This document shows positions 35,958 to 45,815 of a DNA stretch of 64,000 nt, in pieces. Positions within the stretch are counted from its first letter, which is position 1. Every line of letters begins with the position of its first letter. Source of the stretch: Rhizobium sp. AAP43 (GTDB lineage: Bacteria > Pseudomonadota > Alphaproteobacteria > Rhizobiales > Rhizobiaceae); contig NZ_LJHS01000026.1 of assembly GCF_001296045.1 (NCBI RefSeq), positions 143,673 through 207,672 of the forward strand, written 5' to 3'. The notes beneath the pieces are model-generated. The model made no database searches, was not told the origin of the DNA, and was given only the letters and a program-made list of their open reading frames with translations. A program made the translations under genes and the position numbers.

Positions 35958-36497
35958 TCAGTCCTGCGGAACGGAAATCCGCGCCATGCCGGTTTCGATC
36001 GCGTCTTCGTCGATGGCAGCCAGCGCCTCTTCCGCTTCAAGCATCCAGTCCGCCAGCGCCTGCATCGACGGAGCGGCATCGCCGGCCTCGGGATGGAAGT
36101 TGCGCTTCAGTGCTGCCGCGAGGACAGCACGATCCTTCGCATCGAGCGCTGCCGCGTAAGACTCAAGCCGGCCGTAATACATGCCGGCGAGCTTCTTCAT
36201 GCGCTTCGGCACGCCGGGGTCGCCCACACCGAGCTCGCGGATCGAATGATCCACGTCCTCGAAAAAGGCGTCGATGATGTTCTGCGCAATTTCCTGTCCG
36301 CTGCGGGCGGATTTGGCCGTGCGCCGAAAATAGAGAATCAACACGATCGACAGCATCTCGAAACGGCCGAGCACCGTATCCGGCACCTGCATGTCGCGGT
36401 AGAAAACCGTACTGCGCGCAGCCGTGGTCAGCGCCTGATACTGGCGCTCGACGATGACCTTGTTGTTCCTCTTCTGACGGAAGAACCCGAATACCAT
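35958..36497 (-). CDS. Ubiquinol-cytochrome c chaperone (CBP3-like)
   Basis: A 179-residue assembly factor for the cytochrome bc1 complex, homologous to mitochondrial CBP3/UQCC1. The family domain covers most of the protein: HDxxFE-like FEMLSIVLILYFRRT, GQEIAQNIIDAFFEDVDHSIRELGVGDPGVPKRMKKLAGMYYGRLESY. ATG 36497 (MVFGFFRQKRNNK) is chosen over the longer frame to 36737, which would run into the divergent bamE promoter region. Located between yceD and bamE, the usual rhizobial order. Confidence 0.9.
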   Translation of the reverse strand: MVFGFFRQKRNNKVIVERQYQALTTAARSTVFYRDMQVPDTVLGRFEMLSIVLILYFRRTAKSARSGQEIAQNIIDAFFEDVDHSIRELGVGDPGVPKRMKKLAGMYYGRLESYAAALDAKDRAVLAAALKRNFHPEAGDAAPSMQALADWMLEAEEALAAIDEDAIETGMARISVPQD

Positions 36498-36751
36498 AAA
36501 TTCCACCAAAAAGAGCGGGGTGCGATGCCCGCCGCTGTCCACGTCGTGTTGCATGATTGCGAAAGCTGGTTTACCGAAGCAGACGTGAATTGCAATGCCG
36601 ATGTCGTCCAGCCCTGCCTCCCAGGGAAGCAGACTGGAACGTATGGAGGCAGGCTGTGGCAAAGACGTGGCCTTCCCCGGAATGGCCACAATGCTGTGCG
36701 CATAGCCATCCGGCGCCTCAGGCGCCTTCGGGACCAATGGGAGACGTTTGC

Positions 36752-37243
36752 GTGCACATTCGGATTATCAGATCGGACAGGAAGTTCTTGAGCACCACCG
36801 TGCTTGCACTGGCCGTCGCCCTCGGAGGTCTTTCCGGCTGCCAGACGTCCGAAGTCTTCCACAACGGCTATGTCGTGGACCAGGCTGCCCTTGATCTCGT
36901 CCCCGTCGGCTCGAGCCGTGAACAGGTTCTCCTGTCGCTCGGCACGCCATCGACCACCGCCACCTTCGAGGGCGAGGTGTTCTACTACATCTCCCAGAAG
37001 CGCACGCGGTCCGTTGCCTTCATGAAGCAGAAGCTGGTCGAACAGCAGATCCTGGCGATCTATTTCGACAAGGATGGCGTCGTATCGCAGCGCGCCAACT
37101 ACACCATGCAGGACGGCAAGGTGTTCGATACGATTTCCCGCACGACCCCGACCGGCGGTCGCGACCTTACCTTCCTGCAGCAATTGCTGGCCGGCGGTGG
37201 CGGTGCAGCCAACAGCGTCAAGAACATCCTGGGCGGCCAGTAA
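36752..37243 (+). CDS. bamE: Outer membrane assembly lipoprotein BamE (SmpA/OmlA)
   Basis: Lipoprotein subunit of the BAM complex that inserts beta-barrel proteins in the outer membrane. The signal peptide ends with lipobox LSGC (Cys about 29 from the GTG start); the SmpA/OmlA domain follows with LDLVPVGSSREQVLLSLGTPSTTATFEGEVFYYIS. The start is probably GTG 36752, 8-9 bp after GGGAGA; ATG 36737 is in frame but would include that Shine-Dalgarno sequence. The C-terminal tail (QQLLAGGGGAANSVKNILGGQ) is the alphaproteobacterial form. A terminator follows. Confidence 0.92.
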   Translation: MHIRIIRSDRKFLSTTVLALAVALGGLSGCQTSEVFHNGYVVDQAALDLVPVGSSREQVLLSLGTPSTTATFEGEVFYYISQKRTRSVAFMKQKLVEQQILAIYFDKDGVVSQRANYTMQDGKVFDTISRTTPTGGRDLTFLQQLLAGGGGAANSVKNILGGQ

Positions 37244-37289
37244 GCCGCCGCGCCGCCCCCGGGCAGAATTTGAATTCAAGACAAGAAGA

Positions 37290-37320
37290 AACCGCGGAAG
37301 TCACCTTCCGCGGTTTTTTT
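37290..37320 (+). terminator. bamE terminator
   Basis: A 9-11 bp stem (CCGCGGAAG with CTTCCGCGG, extended by AA/TT) and a T-run of seven, about 47 bp after the bamE stop and just before the convergent hppA stop. Confidence 0.92.
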
Positions 37321-37338
37321 CATTCTGTCGTCTGCAAA

Positions 37339-39477
37339 TCAGCCAGCCAGCACGGCAAGCAGGAGGAGTGCGACGATATTGGTAATCTTGATCGCCGGAT
37401 TGACGGCGGGGCCTGCCGTATCCTTGTAGGGATCGCCGACGGTATCACCGGTGACGGAGGCCTTGTGTGCATCTGAACCCTTAAGGTGTTTGACGCCATC
37501 CTTGTCGATGAACCCGTCCTCGAAGCTTTTCTTCGCATTGTCCCAGGCGCCGCCGCCTGACGTCATCGAGATGGCGACGAAGAGGCCATTGACGATGACG
37601 CCGAGCAAGGACGCACCGAGTGCCGCAAAGGCGGAAGCCTTGGAGCCGGAAATCATCAGCACGCCGAAATAAACAACGAGCGGAGCCAGCACCGGCAGCA
37701 GCGAGGGGATGATCATCTCGCGGATGGCGGCGCGGGTCAGGATGTCGACCGCCCTGCCATAGTCCGGCTTTTCCGTCCCTTGCATGATGCCGGGCTTCTC
37801 GCGGAACTGACGGCGGACTTCCTCGACGATGGATCCCGCAGCACGGCCGACGGCCGTCATGGCGATACCGCCGAAGAGGTATGGAATGAGGCCGCCGAAG
37901 ATCAGACCCGCGACCACATACGGGTTGGAGAGATCAAACGAGATCGGCCCCATGTCGGCGAAATAGGGATAGGTCGCGCTGTTGGCGGCGAAGTACGCCA
38001 GATCGTTTGAATAGGCGGCGAAGAGAACCAGCGCGCCGAGACCGGCTGAGCCGATGGCGTAGCCCTTGGTGACCGCCTTGGTGGTGTTGCCGACCGCATC
38101 GAGTGCGTCCGTGGATTTGCGGACTTCAGGCGGCAGATGCGCCATTTCGGCAATGCCACCGGCATTGTCGGTGACCGGGCCAAAGGCATCGAGCGCCACG
38201 ATCATGCCTGCCAGACCGAGCATGGTCGTGACGGCGATCGCTGTGCCGAAGAGACCAGCGAGCTGGTAGGTTGCGATAATGCCGCCAACGATAACGATAG
38301 CCGGCAGTGCCGTCGACTCGAGCGATACAGCAAGGCCCTGGATTACGTTGGTGCCATGTCCGGTGACGGACGCTTGGGCGATCGAATTGACCGGGCGCTT
38401 GTTGGTGCCGGTGTAGTATTCGGTGATCACCACGATCAGCGCCGTGACGACGAGACCGAGAATGCCGCACAGGAACAGGTTCGTGCCGGTGATCTCCATG
38501 CCGGCAACCGTGCCGATCGATCCCCAGCCAATGGTCAGCGACGTCGCAGCACCCAGGCCGAGAACGGACAAGGCCCCTGTCACGATCAAGCCTTTGTAGA
38601 GCGCGCCCATGATCGAGCCGCTGGTTCCCAGCTTGACGAAGAAGGTGCCAATGATCGATGTGACGATGCAGGCGCCGCAAATCGCCAGCGGATAGATCAT
38701 CGCGATATCGAGCATGGCCGAACCGGCGAAGAAGATCGCGGCAAGAACCATGGTGGCGACCACTGAGACGGCATAGGTTTCGAAGAGGTCGGCGGCCATG
38801 CCGGCGCAGTCGCCGACATTGTCGCCGACATTGTCGGCAATCGTGGCCGGGTTGCGCGGATCGTCTTCCGGAATACCCGCTTCCACCTTGCCAACGAGGT
38901 CGCCGCCGACATCCGCACCCTTGGTGAAGATACCGCCGCCGAGGCGGGCGAAGATCGAGATCAGCGATGCACCGAAGCCGAGTGCGACCAGCGCATCGAT
39001 GACTTCGCGCGAGCCGCTTGCATGACCGAGGATGACTGTCAGGATGTAGAAATAGATCGACACACCGAGCAGTGCGAGGCCTGCAACGAGCATGCCGGTG
39101 ATCGCACCGGACTTGAAGGCGATGTCGAGACCAGCAGCCAGGCTATGCGAGGCGGCTTGGGCGGTGCGCACATTGGCGCGGACCGAGACATGCATGCCGA
39201 TGAAACCGGCAGCACCCGACAGAACGGCGCCGATCAGGAAGCCGATGGCTGCCGTGGCGGACAGAAGAATCCAGGTGGCGACGAAAACGACGGCGCCGAC
39301 GATCGCGATGGTCAGGTATTGCCGAGTGAGGTAAGCCTGCGCACCCTCGCGTATATAGCCTGCAATTTCCTGCATTCGGGCATTGCCCTGGTCTGCTGCC
39401 AGAACCGAGCGCGTGGCCCAGACTGCATAGACCACGGACAGAAGTCCGCATAAAATTACGCCTAGAAGAACCGTCAT
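37339..39477 (-). CDS. hppA: Membrane H+-translocating pyrophosphatase
   Basis: Pumps protons across the membrane with energy from pyrophosphate hydrolysis. The 712-residue protein has about 16 membrane helices and the signature [35 protein letters not shown] that binds Mg-PPi. The GNTTKA motif (in [13 protein letters not shown]) has Lys where K+-dependent enzymes have Ala, so this is the K+-independent type. ATG 39477 is preceded by GGGAGGG; the longer frame to 39510 is not needed. Known in A. tumefaciens acidocalcisomes. Confidence 0.96.
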   Translation of the reverse strand: MTVLLGVILCGLLSVVYAVWATRSVLAADQGNARMQEIAGYIREGAQAYLTRQYLTIAIVGAVVFVATWILLSATAAIGFLIGAVLSGAAGFIGMHVSVRANVRTAQAASHSLAAGLDIAFKSGAITGMLVAGLALLGVSIYFYILTVILGHASGSREVIDALVALGFGASLISIFARLGGGIFTKGADVGGDLVGKVEAGIPEDDPRNPATIADNVGDNVGDCAGMAADLFETYAVSVVATMVLAAIFFAGSAMLDIAMIYPLAICGACIVTSIIGTFFVKLGTSGSIMGALYKGLIVTGALSVLGLGAATSLTIGWGSIGTVAGMEITGTNLFLCGILGLVVTALIVVITEYYTGTNKRPVNSIAQASVTGHGTNVIQGLAVSLESTALPAIVIVGGIIATYQLAGLFGTAIAVTTMLGLAGMIVALDAFGPVTDNAGGIAEMAHLPPEVRKSTDALDAVGNTTKAVTKGYAIGSAGLGALVLFAAYSNDLAYFAANSATYPYFADMGPISFDLSNPYVVAGLIFGGLIPYLFGGIAMTAVGRAAGSIVEEVRRQFREKPGIMQGTEKPDYGRAVDILTRAAIREMIIPSLLPVLAPLVVYFGVLMISGSKASAFAALGASLLGVIVNGLFVAISMTSGGGAWDNAKKSFEDGFIDKDGVKHLKGSDAHKASVTGDTVGDPYKDTAGPAVNPAIKITNIVALLLLAVLAG

Positions 39478-39632
39478 TCGCAATACCCTCCCGTATTGCC
39501 CGCGCCTCACTCACCGCGGGCGAATTCGCGTGGACTCAAGACCCCCTCCACCGGGACCCCGCCGACGCGAGGCGAGAGTGCGTTGCGCTTTTCACGGCGT
39601 CAAGCCCGGATATTTCGCAGTGCGGAGGGAAC

Positions 39633-40856
39633 TCAGGCCGGATTTCGCGATGCGGCACGCAACTGAAGCAGCACGAGGACAAGGCAGAGGATCGTGACAG
39701 GCCAGATCAGCAGGTTCATCACCGACCAGCCGAAGGCGGTGAAGACCTTGCCGGAGGAGAAGGAGGAAAGCGCCACCGTCGTAAACAGGATGATGTCGTG
39801 GAACCCTTGCACCTTGTCGGCCTCGGCCGGCCGGTAGCTTGAGGCGACGATGGCCGTCGCGCCGATGAAGCCGAAGTTCCAGCCGATGCCGAGGAGAACA
39901 AGCGCACCCCAGAAGTTCCAGAGTTCGACGCCCGCATGCGCGACCACCGCGCAGGCCATCAGGATCAGCAGGCCGGCGGCAACGATCTTTTCGGCACCAA
40001 ACCGGCCGATCAGCATGCCGGTGAAGAAGCTCGGTGCGAACATGGCAATGACATGCCACTGGATGCCCAGCGTGGCGAGTTCGGAGGAAAAGCCGCAGCC
40101 GATGACCATGGCAAGCGGCGCTCCGGTCATCATGAAGGTCATCAGCGCATAGGAACCGATGCCGCAGACCATGCCCGTGGCGAAACGCTGGGTCATGACG
40201 ATCTCGCGCAGGGGCCGGGTCGGCTCGTCGCCTGCGGCTTTTACATTCTGCGCCGGCAGCTTGAGGAAATAGAGCGCAACGATAGCGCAGAGCAGCAACG
40301 GCACCATGCCGAGGAAGGCTCCGGCAAAGGTGACGGGAGCCAGCGCATCCTTCAGCCAGATCGCCACCTGGGGGCCCAGGATGGCCGAGACGATGCCGGC
40401 GGCCAGAATCCAGGAAATCGCCTTGCCCTTGTAGAAACTCGGCGAAGCGTCGGCTGCCGCAAAGCGGATCTTCTGGGTAAACCCGCCACAAAGCCCCATC
40501 AGCATCAGAGCAAAAGCGAAGAGCCAGAAATCGGATTTGATCAGGGCAAAGGCGGCGAGTGCAGCCCCGAGAGCACCGGTCAGCGCGCCGATCATGAAAC
40601 TTTCGCGCCGGCCGAGAAAACGAGATGCGAGCGCCACGACCACGGCACCGACGGCCACGCCGACGTTGAAACCGGTGAGCGGCGCGGTCGCCAGCGACTT
40701 GTCGGCACCGAGCATCTGGAAACCGGCAAGGCCACCGACCGCGAATGCCAGTGGCGGTGCGGAGCCCAGGATTGCCTGGGCCACCGCGAGCAGACCGACA
40801 TTGCGCTTGGCGGACGACAGTTGTTTTTCCAGCCCGCCCTGCGTCGTCGCGTCCAT
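39633..40856 (-). CDS. MFS transporter
   Basis: A 407-residue 12-helix major facilitator protein (YfcJ/arabinose-efflux-like). The loop 2-3 motif is degenerate (LASRFLGRRESFMIGAL, a form of GxxxDRxGRR) and the second half has IGRFGAEKIVAAGLLILMACAVV. Substrate unknown. It starts 11 bp after the nusB stop and so belongs to the ribH-nusB transcription unit, although it is unrelated in function. Confidence 0.88.
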   Translation of the reverse strand: MDATTQGGLEKQLSSAKRNVGLLAVAQAILGSAPPLAFAVGGLAGFQMLGADKSLATAPLTGFNVGVAVGAVVVALASRFLGRRESFMIGALTGALGAALAAFALIKSDFWLFAFALMLMGLCGGFTQKIRFAAADASPSFYKGKAISWILAAGIVSAILGPQVAIWLKDALAPVTFAGAFLGMVPLLLCAIVALYFLKLPAQNVKAAGDEPTRPLREIVMTQRFATGMVCGIGSYALMTFMMTGAPLAMVIGCGFSSELATLGIQWHVIAMFAPSFFTGMLIGRFGAEKIVAAGLLILMACAVVAHAGVELWNFWGALVLLGIGWNFGFIGATAIVASSYRPAEADKVQGFHDIILFTTVALSSFSSGKVFTAFGWSVMNLLIWPVTILCLVLVLLQLRAASRNPA

Positions 40857-40867
40857 GTCGATCTTTC

Positions 40868-41350
40868 CTATTTTTGCGTCGAAACGCGAACCTGCTTGGC
40901 AATGCGGTCGAGAACGGCGTTGACCAGCTTCGGCTCGTCATCCGGGAAGAAGGCCTGCGCGATCTCGACATATTCCGTTACGATGACGGCGATCGGCACA
41001 TCCTTGCGCTCGATCAATTCGAAAGCCCCTGCACGCAGAATTGCGCGCACCGTGCTGTCCATGCGCGACAGGGACCAATCGTCCTGCAGCGCCTGACGGA
41101 TCAGCGGGTCGATCTTGGTCTGGTCGCGGACCACGCCGGCGACGATGGAGCGGAACCAGGAGGCGTCGGCCTTCAGATAGGTGTCGCCGTCGACTTCCTG
41201 GCCGAGGCGGTGGGCTTCGTATTCGGCCACCACTTCCAACACGCCGGAACCGGCGATATCCATCTGATAGAGAGCCTGCACGGCGGCGAGGCGCGCAGCA
41301 CCCCGCTGGTTCGCCGTCTTTACCGGCTGCTTGCCTTCACCCGTCGTCAT
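40868..41350 (-). CDS. nusB: Transcription antitermination factor NusB
   Basis: RNA-binding helical protein of rRNA antitermination complexes with NusE (S10). 160 residues with [19 protein letters not shown] near the N-terminus and the C-terminal [35 protein letters not shown]. Begins 3 bp after the ribH stop, the conserved ribH-nusB pair. Confidence 0.96.
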   Translation of the reverse strand: MTTGEGKQPVKTANQRGAARLAAVQALYQMDIAGSGVLEVVAEYEAHRLGQEVDGDTYLKADASWFRSIVAGVVRDQTKIDPLIRQALQDDWSLSRMDSTVRAILRAGAFELIERKDVPIAVIVTEYVEIAQAFFPDDEPKLVNAVLDRIAKQVRVSTQK

Positions 41351-41353
41351 CGT

Positions 41354-41812
41354 TCAACCACCCAGTTTCGTCTTCAGGGCGATCATGCTCAATGCCGCCC
41401 GTGCGGCAAAGCCGCCCTTGTCTTTTTCACTGCGCTTGACGCGCGCCCAGGCCTGCGCCTCATTCTCAACCGTCATGATGCCGTTGCCGATGGCGAGCGA
41501 TTCCGAGACCGCAAGATCCATTAATGCGCGCGAGGATTCGTTCGCGACGATGTCGAAGTGATATGTCTCTCCGCGAATAACCATGCCAAGCGCGACAAAG
41601 CCGTCATAGACGGTGCCTTCGTCGTCTGCCGCATCAAGCGCCATGGCGATTGCTGGTGGAATTTCGAGAGCGCCAGGCACCGTTACAACGTCATAAGTGG
41701 CACCGACCTCGTCCAACGCATGCTTGGCGCCGTCGAGCAGTGCATCCGACATGTCATCGTAGAAGCGTGCCTCGACGATCAGCAAATGCGGCGAAGCCTT
41801 GTTCTTTCCCAT
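41354..41812 (-). CDS. ribH: 6,7-dimethyl-8-ribityllumazine synthase
   Basis: Penultimate riboflavin enzyme, joining 5-amino-6-ribitylaminouracil and dihydroxybutanone phosphate. 152 residues; substrate-binding residues are in [33 protein letters not shown] and the catalytic His region [37 protein letters not shown] resembles RibH1-type lumazine synthases of Rhizobiales. The frame is open to 42226 but ATG 41812 ([11 protein letters not shown]) gives the family length. ribE, which normally precedes it, is not next to it. Confidence 0.96.
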   Translation of the reverse strand: MGKNKASPHLLIVEARFYDDMSDALLDGAKHALDEVGATYDVVTVPGALEIPPAIAMALDAADDEGTVYDGFVALGMVIRGETYHFDIVANESSRALMDLAVSESLAIGNGIMTVENEAQAWARVKRSEKDKGGFAARAALSMIALKTKLGG

Positions 41813-42139
41813 GGTCCGATCCGATCTGAATGTGATTTGTGGCCGCCTCGGCCCAACAGAAACGCGGTCAAACCACGCCGTATCGTTGATGGCAAGTGTT
41901 TTCGCGCGGGAGCTGGAATGCGTTGGCGGATGCGTAGCCATCGCTGCTTCGCACTGCCTCGCAATCCAACGGCCTGCGACACCCAGATCCGGGCGGAATT
42001 CAGGCAAGCTGGATGACAAATATTTAATGAAAATCATAGACTTAGAGACTAGAAACGATTGGATGCCGTCCTTAATTTCGAGATGCAAGCGAGCGACGGG
42101 ATCAACCGCCATCGCAACTTCCTCGAAAGGAACAGGACC
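41813..42139. other. Gene-free region upstream of ribH
   Basis: About 327 bp with no supportable gene. It must hold the ribH promoter (minus) and the promoter of the secreted protein (plus); an AT-rich block at 42018-42055 is the best promoter candidate for the latter. No FMN riboswitch motif was recognisable. Confidence 0.45.
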
Positions 42140-42505
42140 ATGAACCGCTTCGCAGTCATCCTCAGTGCATCCGCGCTCTCCGCAATCGCGTTCGGCACGG
42201 AGAGCAATGCCGCATCCTCCCATCATCCGTCAGGACACGCCGACACCAAGACGCAAGCGGCAGTCGACACGCTCTCGGCAGATCACTTCAAGGTCATCCG
42301 GCTCGATAAACTAAAGCACCATGACCCGGCCTGGAAAAGACACTCAGCGACGTCAACCTCGTCCCACGAAGCACGGCGGGTCCAGGCCTCGGTCATCGCC
42401 AATAAAACCCTGTCGCGAAAACTTCAGGCCAGCGGCATAGAACTGACCCATATCATCGCAGCCGACCGTAACGCCGATGGTGGCGTCACCTTCTATCTCC
42501 GCTAA
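42140..42505 (+). CDS. Small secreted protein, function unknown
   Basis: A predicted exported protein of 121 residues. Signal peptide [19 protein letters not shown] with cleavage near SNAAS; the mature part is His/Ser/Ala-rich ([24 protein letters not shown]) and ends in a conserved-looking block [18 protein letters not shown]. No family recognised. ATG 42140 follows AAAGGAAC and is preferred to the open frame from 42059. It stands where ribE is found in many related genomes. Confidence 0.65.
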   Translation: MNRFAVILSASALSAIAFGTESNAASSHHPSGHADTKTQAAVDTLSADHFKVIRLDKLKHHDPAWKRHSATSTSSHEARRVQASVIANKTLSRKLQASGIELTHIIAADRNADGGVTFYLR

Positions 42506-42663
42506 TTCTTCAAGCTGAACGGCATCTGTGCGGGGTGCTCGGATCGCGCCCTCTGGAAGCCGCCCGGTTCTGTCTGGGAACAAACTTGCCTCACGGCCCG
42601 TTCTATAATCGAAGGCGACGGACGATCCGTCTCCGGTCCACTGACACGATACAGGAGGCTTTC

Positions 42664-42741
42664 ATGGGTCGCGGTATTCTTCTCTGGCTGATCGGCGTTC
42701 CGATCCCGCTCATCATTCTGATCATGCTGTTCTGGCGCTAA
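42664..42741 (+). CDS. 25-residue membrane miniprotein
   Basis: A tiny ORF starting MGRGILLWLIGVPIP, almost entirely one hydrophobic helix ending in FWR. It has a strong ribosome binding site (CAGGAGG, 7 bp before ATG 42664), which makes translation credible. Similar single-helix miniproteins with the GVPIP motif occur in other Proteobacteria. Its stop codon overlaps the convergent ribD stop by 4 bp. Function unknown. Confidence 0.65.
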   Translation: MGRGILLWLIGVPIPLIILIMLFWR

Positions 42742-43835
42742 ATCCAGGCAGACGCGGGCAACCGCTCAAAGATCTGCCGACGGTCCCGGCCGAAGTTTTG
42801 CTCATCAATCAGGGCAAATCCGGCCGGCACCCGACCGGGCAGCAGAGGTGACGGAATGCCCCCGGCGCCAACCGTTCCCTCGCCGCTGAAAAGATGGATC
42901 CCGTCGACATGCCCACGGGCAAGCAGATCGGCCGCGACGCGCGCGCCACCTTCGACCATCAGCGAAGATATCCCGCGCTGCGCCAGTGCTGCCAGCAAAT
43001 CCTCGATGCCATCGATCTCCATGACTTCCACGCCCATCGCGGCCAAGGCAGCACGGTTACCAACCGCTCCTCTCGACACCGCAAGAATGACAGGCACCTC
43101 GTTGGCAGACAGCGCAAGCTTGGAACCTGGCGACAGTTCCGCGCGGCGATCAAGCACAATCCGAAGCGGTGATGCATGTTCGAGACCGGGCAGGCGAACG
43201 GTCAGTTCTGGATCATCCGCCATCGCCGTGCCGATCCCAACCAGGATGGCATCGCTTGAGGCGCGCAAACGATGCACCTCGTCCCGCGCTTCCTGACCCG
43301 TAATCCGGATCTGGCCCGCCCCTGTCGCACCCAACATGCCATCGCGCGAAACGGCAAGTTTTAGAGTTACTTGCGGCCGCCCCCTCGTCTGACGCATGAG
43401 GTATCCGGCCAGAGCCTGTCGCGCTTCCTTCTGCAATATCCCGATCGTTACCTCGATGTCGGCATCGGCAAGGATCTTCAATCCCTGGCCCGAGACACGC
43501 GGGTCGGGATCTGCCACCGCAACCACGACGCGGGCGATCCCCGCCCTTATCAGGGCATGGGCGCAGGGCGGTGTCTTGCCATGATGCGAGCAGGGTTCGA
43601 GCGTGACATAGGCGGTCGCTCCCCTCGCCTTTTCGCCGGCCTCGGCGATGGCCTGAGGCTCGGCATGTGGACGTCCACCGCGTGCGGTCACGCCACGTCC
43701 GACAATCTCATCATTGCGGACGATGATGCATCCGACCGATGGATTCGGCCCGGTTTGCCCCAGATGCGTGAGCGACAACGCGATCGCCTCGCGCATGTAC
43801 GTTTCGTCTCGTGCCGTGATCGACACTTGCCTCAA
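42738..43835 (-). CDS. ribD: Bifunctional riboflavin deaminase/reductase
   Basis: Deaminates diaminohydroxyphosphoribosylaminopyrimidine and reduces the product. 365 residues: N-terminal deaminase with zinc ligands in [10 protein letters not shown] and [17 protein letters not shown] (about 55-95), C-terminal reductase with [16 protein letters not shown] and [15 protein letters not shown]. Start is probably TTG 43835, lying in a TTGA overlap with the nrdR stop (translation coupling); GTG 43826 is an alternative. Downstream of nrdR. Confidence 0.95.
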   Translation of the reverse strand: MRQVSITARDETYMREAIALSLTHLGQTGPNPSVGCIIVRNDEIVGRGVTARGGRPHAEPQAIAEAGEKARGATAYVTLEPCSHHGKTPPCAHALIRAGIARVVVAVADPDPRVSGQGLKILADADIEVTIGILQKEARQALAGYLMRQTRGRPQVTLKLAVSRDGMLGATGAGQIRITGQEARDEVHRLRASSDAILVGIGTAMADDPELTVRLPGLEHASPLRIVLDRRAELSPGSKLALSANEVPVILAVSRGAVGNRAALAAMGVEVMEIDGIEDLLAALAQRGISSLMVEGGARVAADLLARGHVDGIHLFSGEGTVGAGGIPSPLLPGRVPAGFALIDEQNFGRDRRQIFERLPASAWI

Positions 43836-44308
43836 TCCGCAGTGCTGTCGCGCGAGATCTTCGCATTGATCTCGGCGATCACGTTTTCGAAGTCCTCGGC
43901 ATGGGAAAAATCGCGGTAGACGGAGGCGTAGCGGACGAAGGCAACATCATCGAGGGTCTTCAGCGCTTCCAGAACCTGGAGGCCGATTTCCTCGGACGAA
44001 ATCTCGGTTTCGCCGGAACTTTCCAGTCGACGAACGATGCCAGAGACGGCGCGCTCAATACGCTCGCCATCCACCGGCCGTTTGCGCAGTGCGATCTGGA
44101 AAGACCGCACCAGCTTGTCGCGTGCAAAAGGCGCCTTGCGACCGGTCTTTTTGAGGACCATCAGTTCGCGCAGCTGCACCCGTTCGAAGGTGGTGAAGCG
44201 ACCGCCGCAATCCGGACAGATACGCCGCCGACGGATGGACGTATTGTCCTCCGCCGGTCGCGAATCCTTGACCTGGGTTTCATCAGATCCACAGAAGGGG
44301 CAGCGCAT
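43832..44308 (-). CDS. nrdR: Transcriptional repressor NrdR
   Basis: Zinc-ribbon/ATP-cone repressor of ribonucleotide reductase genes, sensing dATP/ATP. 158 residues: zinc ribbon MRCPFCGS and [13 protein letters not shown] (four Cys), then an ATP-cone ([27 protein letters not shown]). Lies between glyA (12 bp upstream) and ribD (4-bp overlap), so these three form one transcription unit. Confidence 0.97.
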   Translation of the reverse strand: MRCPFCGSDETQVKDSRPAEDNTSIRRRRICPDCGGRFTTFERVQLRELMVLKKTGRKAPFARDKLVRSFQIALRKRPVDGERIERAVSGIVRRLESSGETEISSEEIGLQVLEALKTLDDVAFVRYASVYRDFSHAEDFENVIAEINAKISRDSTAD

Positions 44309-44320
44309 CAGCGTCCAGCC

Positions 44321-45610
44321 TTACATGTAGGGGTACATCGGGAAGCGATCGGTCAGGTCGACAACCTTCTCGCGAACGGCCGCCTCAACGGCTGCATTGC
44401 CCTCATCCGAGTTGGCGACCTTCAGTCCGTCGAGAACTTCGACGATCAGATTGCCGATCTCGGTGAATTCGGCTTCCTTGAAACCGCGCGTCGTGCCGGC
44501 CGGGGTTCCGAGACGGATACCGGAAGTGACGAAGGGCTTTTCCGGGTCGAAGGGGATGCCGTTCTTATTGCAGGTGATGTAGGCGCGGCCGAGGCCGGCT
44601 TCTGCCCGCTTGCCGGTGGCGTTCTTCTTGCGAAGGTCTACGAGCATCAGGTGGTTGTCGGTGCCGCCCGAGACGATATCAAGATTGTGGCTGATCAGCG
44701 TCTCGGCCAGAACCTTGGCGTTCTTGACGACCTGAGCCGCATAATCCTTGAACTCTGGCTTCAGCGCTTCACCGAAGGCAACGGCCTTTGCGGCGATGAC
44801 ATGCATCAGCGGACCGCCCTGGAGACCTGGGAAGACGGCCGAGTTGAACTTCTTCGCCAGATCCTCGTCATTGGTGAGGATCATGCCGCCGCGCGGACCA
44901 CGCAGCGACTTGTGGGTCGTGGAGGTCGCAACGTGGCAATGCGGGAACGGCGACGGATGCTGACCACCGGCGACCAGACCGGCGATGTGCGCCATGTCGA
45001 CCATCAGGTAGGCGCCAACCGAGTCGGCGATCTCGCGGAAACGCTTCCAGTCCCAGGTGCGGGAATAGGCGGTGCCGCCGGCGATGATCAGCTTCGGCTT
45101 GAACTGTTCGGCCTTCTTGGCGACGTCTTCCATGTCGAGCTGGTGGTCGTCTTCACGCACGCCGTAGGAAACGACGTTGAACCACTTGCCGGACATATTG
45201 ACCGGCGAACCATGGGTCAGGTGACCACCAGAGTTCAGGTCGAGGCCCATGAAGGTGTCGCCCGGCTGCAGCAACGCCAGGAAGACGGCCTGGTTCATTT
45301 GGCTACCGGAGTTCGGCTGAACGTTGGCGAAATTGACGCCGAAGAGCTTCTTGGCGCGTTCGATCGCGAGTTCTTCGGCGATATCGACGAACTGGCAGCC
45401 GCCGTAGTAGCGCTTGCCCGGATATCCCTCAGCATACTTGTTGGTCATGATCGAGCCCTGAGCTTCGAGCACGGCGCGGGACACGATGTTTTCCGAGGCG
45501 ATCAGTTCGATCTCGTGCCGTTGGCGACCAAGTTCCTTCTCGATCGCGCCAAAAATGTCCGGATCGGATTCAGCAAGGGGGCGAGAGAAGAAGGCATCGT
45601 TGTTCGACAT
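44321..45610 (-). CDS. glyA: Serine hydroxymethyltransferase
   Basis: PLP enzyme that interconverts serine and glycine and supplies methylene-THF. 429 residues; PLP-Lys in [13 protein letters not shown] (about residue 226), [14 protein letters not shown] and [18 protein letters not shown] near the N-terminus. The frame extends to 45700 but ATG 45610 ([17 protein letters not shown]) is the family start and has AGGAGCC upstream. First gene of glyA-nrdR-ribD. Confidence 0.97.
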   Translation of the reverse strand: MSNNDAFFSRPLAESDPDIFGAIEKELGRQRHEIELIASENIVSRAVLEAQGSIMTNKYAEGYPGKRYYGGCQFVDIAEELAIERAKKLFGVNFANVQPNSGSQMNQAVFLALLQPGDTFMGLDLNSGGHLTHGSPVNMSGKWFNVVSYGVREDDHQLDMEDVAKKAEQFKPKLIIAGGTAYSRTWDWKRFREIADSVGAYLMVDMAHIAGLVAGGQHPSPFPHCHVATSTTHKSLRGPRGGMILTNDEDLAKKFNSAVFPGLQGGPLMHVIAAKAVAFGEALKPEFKDYAAQVVKNAKVLAETLISHNLDIVSGGTDNHLMLVDLRKKNATGKRAEAGLGRAYITCNKNGIPFDPEKPFVTSGIRLGTPAGTTRGFKEAEFTEIGNLIVEVLDGLKVANSDEGNAAVEAAVREKVVDLTDRFPMYPYM

Positions 45611-45765
45611 GATCGCAGGCTCCTCAAAGAGTTTGATGCTGTCGGGTATTAACGTTCCGCAGTGATGAGAGCAATACGGAGAACGACATTTGCGGATCAA
45701 TTGACGCGGGCATGGTGTCGCGCCTGACTTTTACGGCGAAACGCTGTCGATGGCGTCAAACAGAA

Positions 45766-45789
45766 ATGCCGCACCTTTCGGCGCGGCAT
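45766..45789 (-). terminator. Probable terminator of the L,D-transpeptidase gene
   Basis: Stem ATGCCGC/GCGGCAT with a 10-base loop; on the minus strand it is followed by TTCTGTTTG. 27 bp past the stop codon. Moderate stem strength. Confidence 0.6.
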
Positions 45790-45815
45790 GAAATGTCTAG
45801 CGTCTCTGCCGGCTC

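Noticed and set aside
41813..42139. FMN riboswitch near ribH
   Set aside because: No conserved FMN-element segments could be found on either strand.
43901..45652. 583-codon plus-strand ORF opposite nrdR and glyA
   Set aside because: Runs antisense through two certain genes; long open antisense frames are common in GC-rich DNA.
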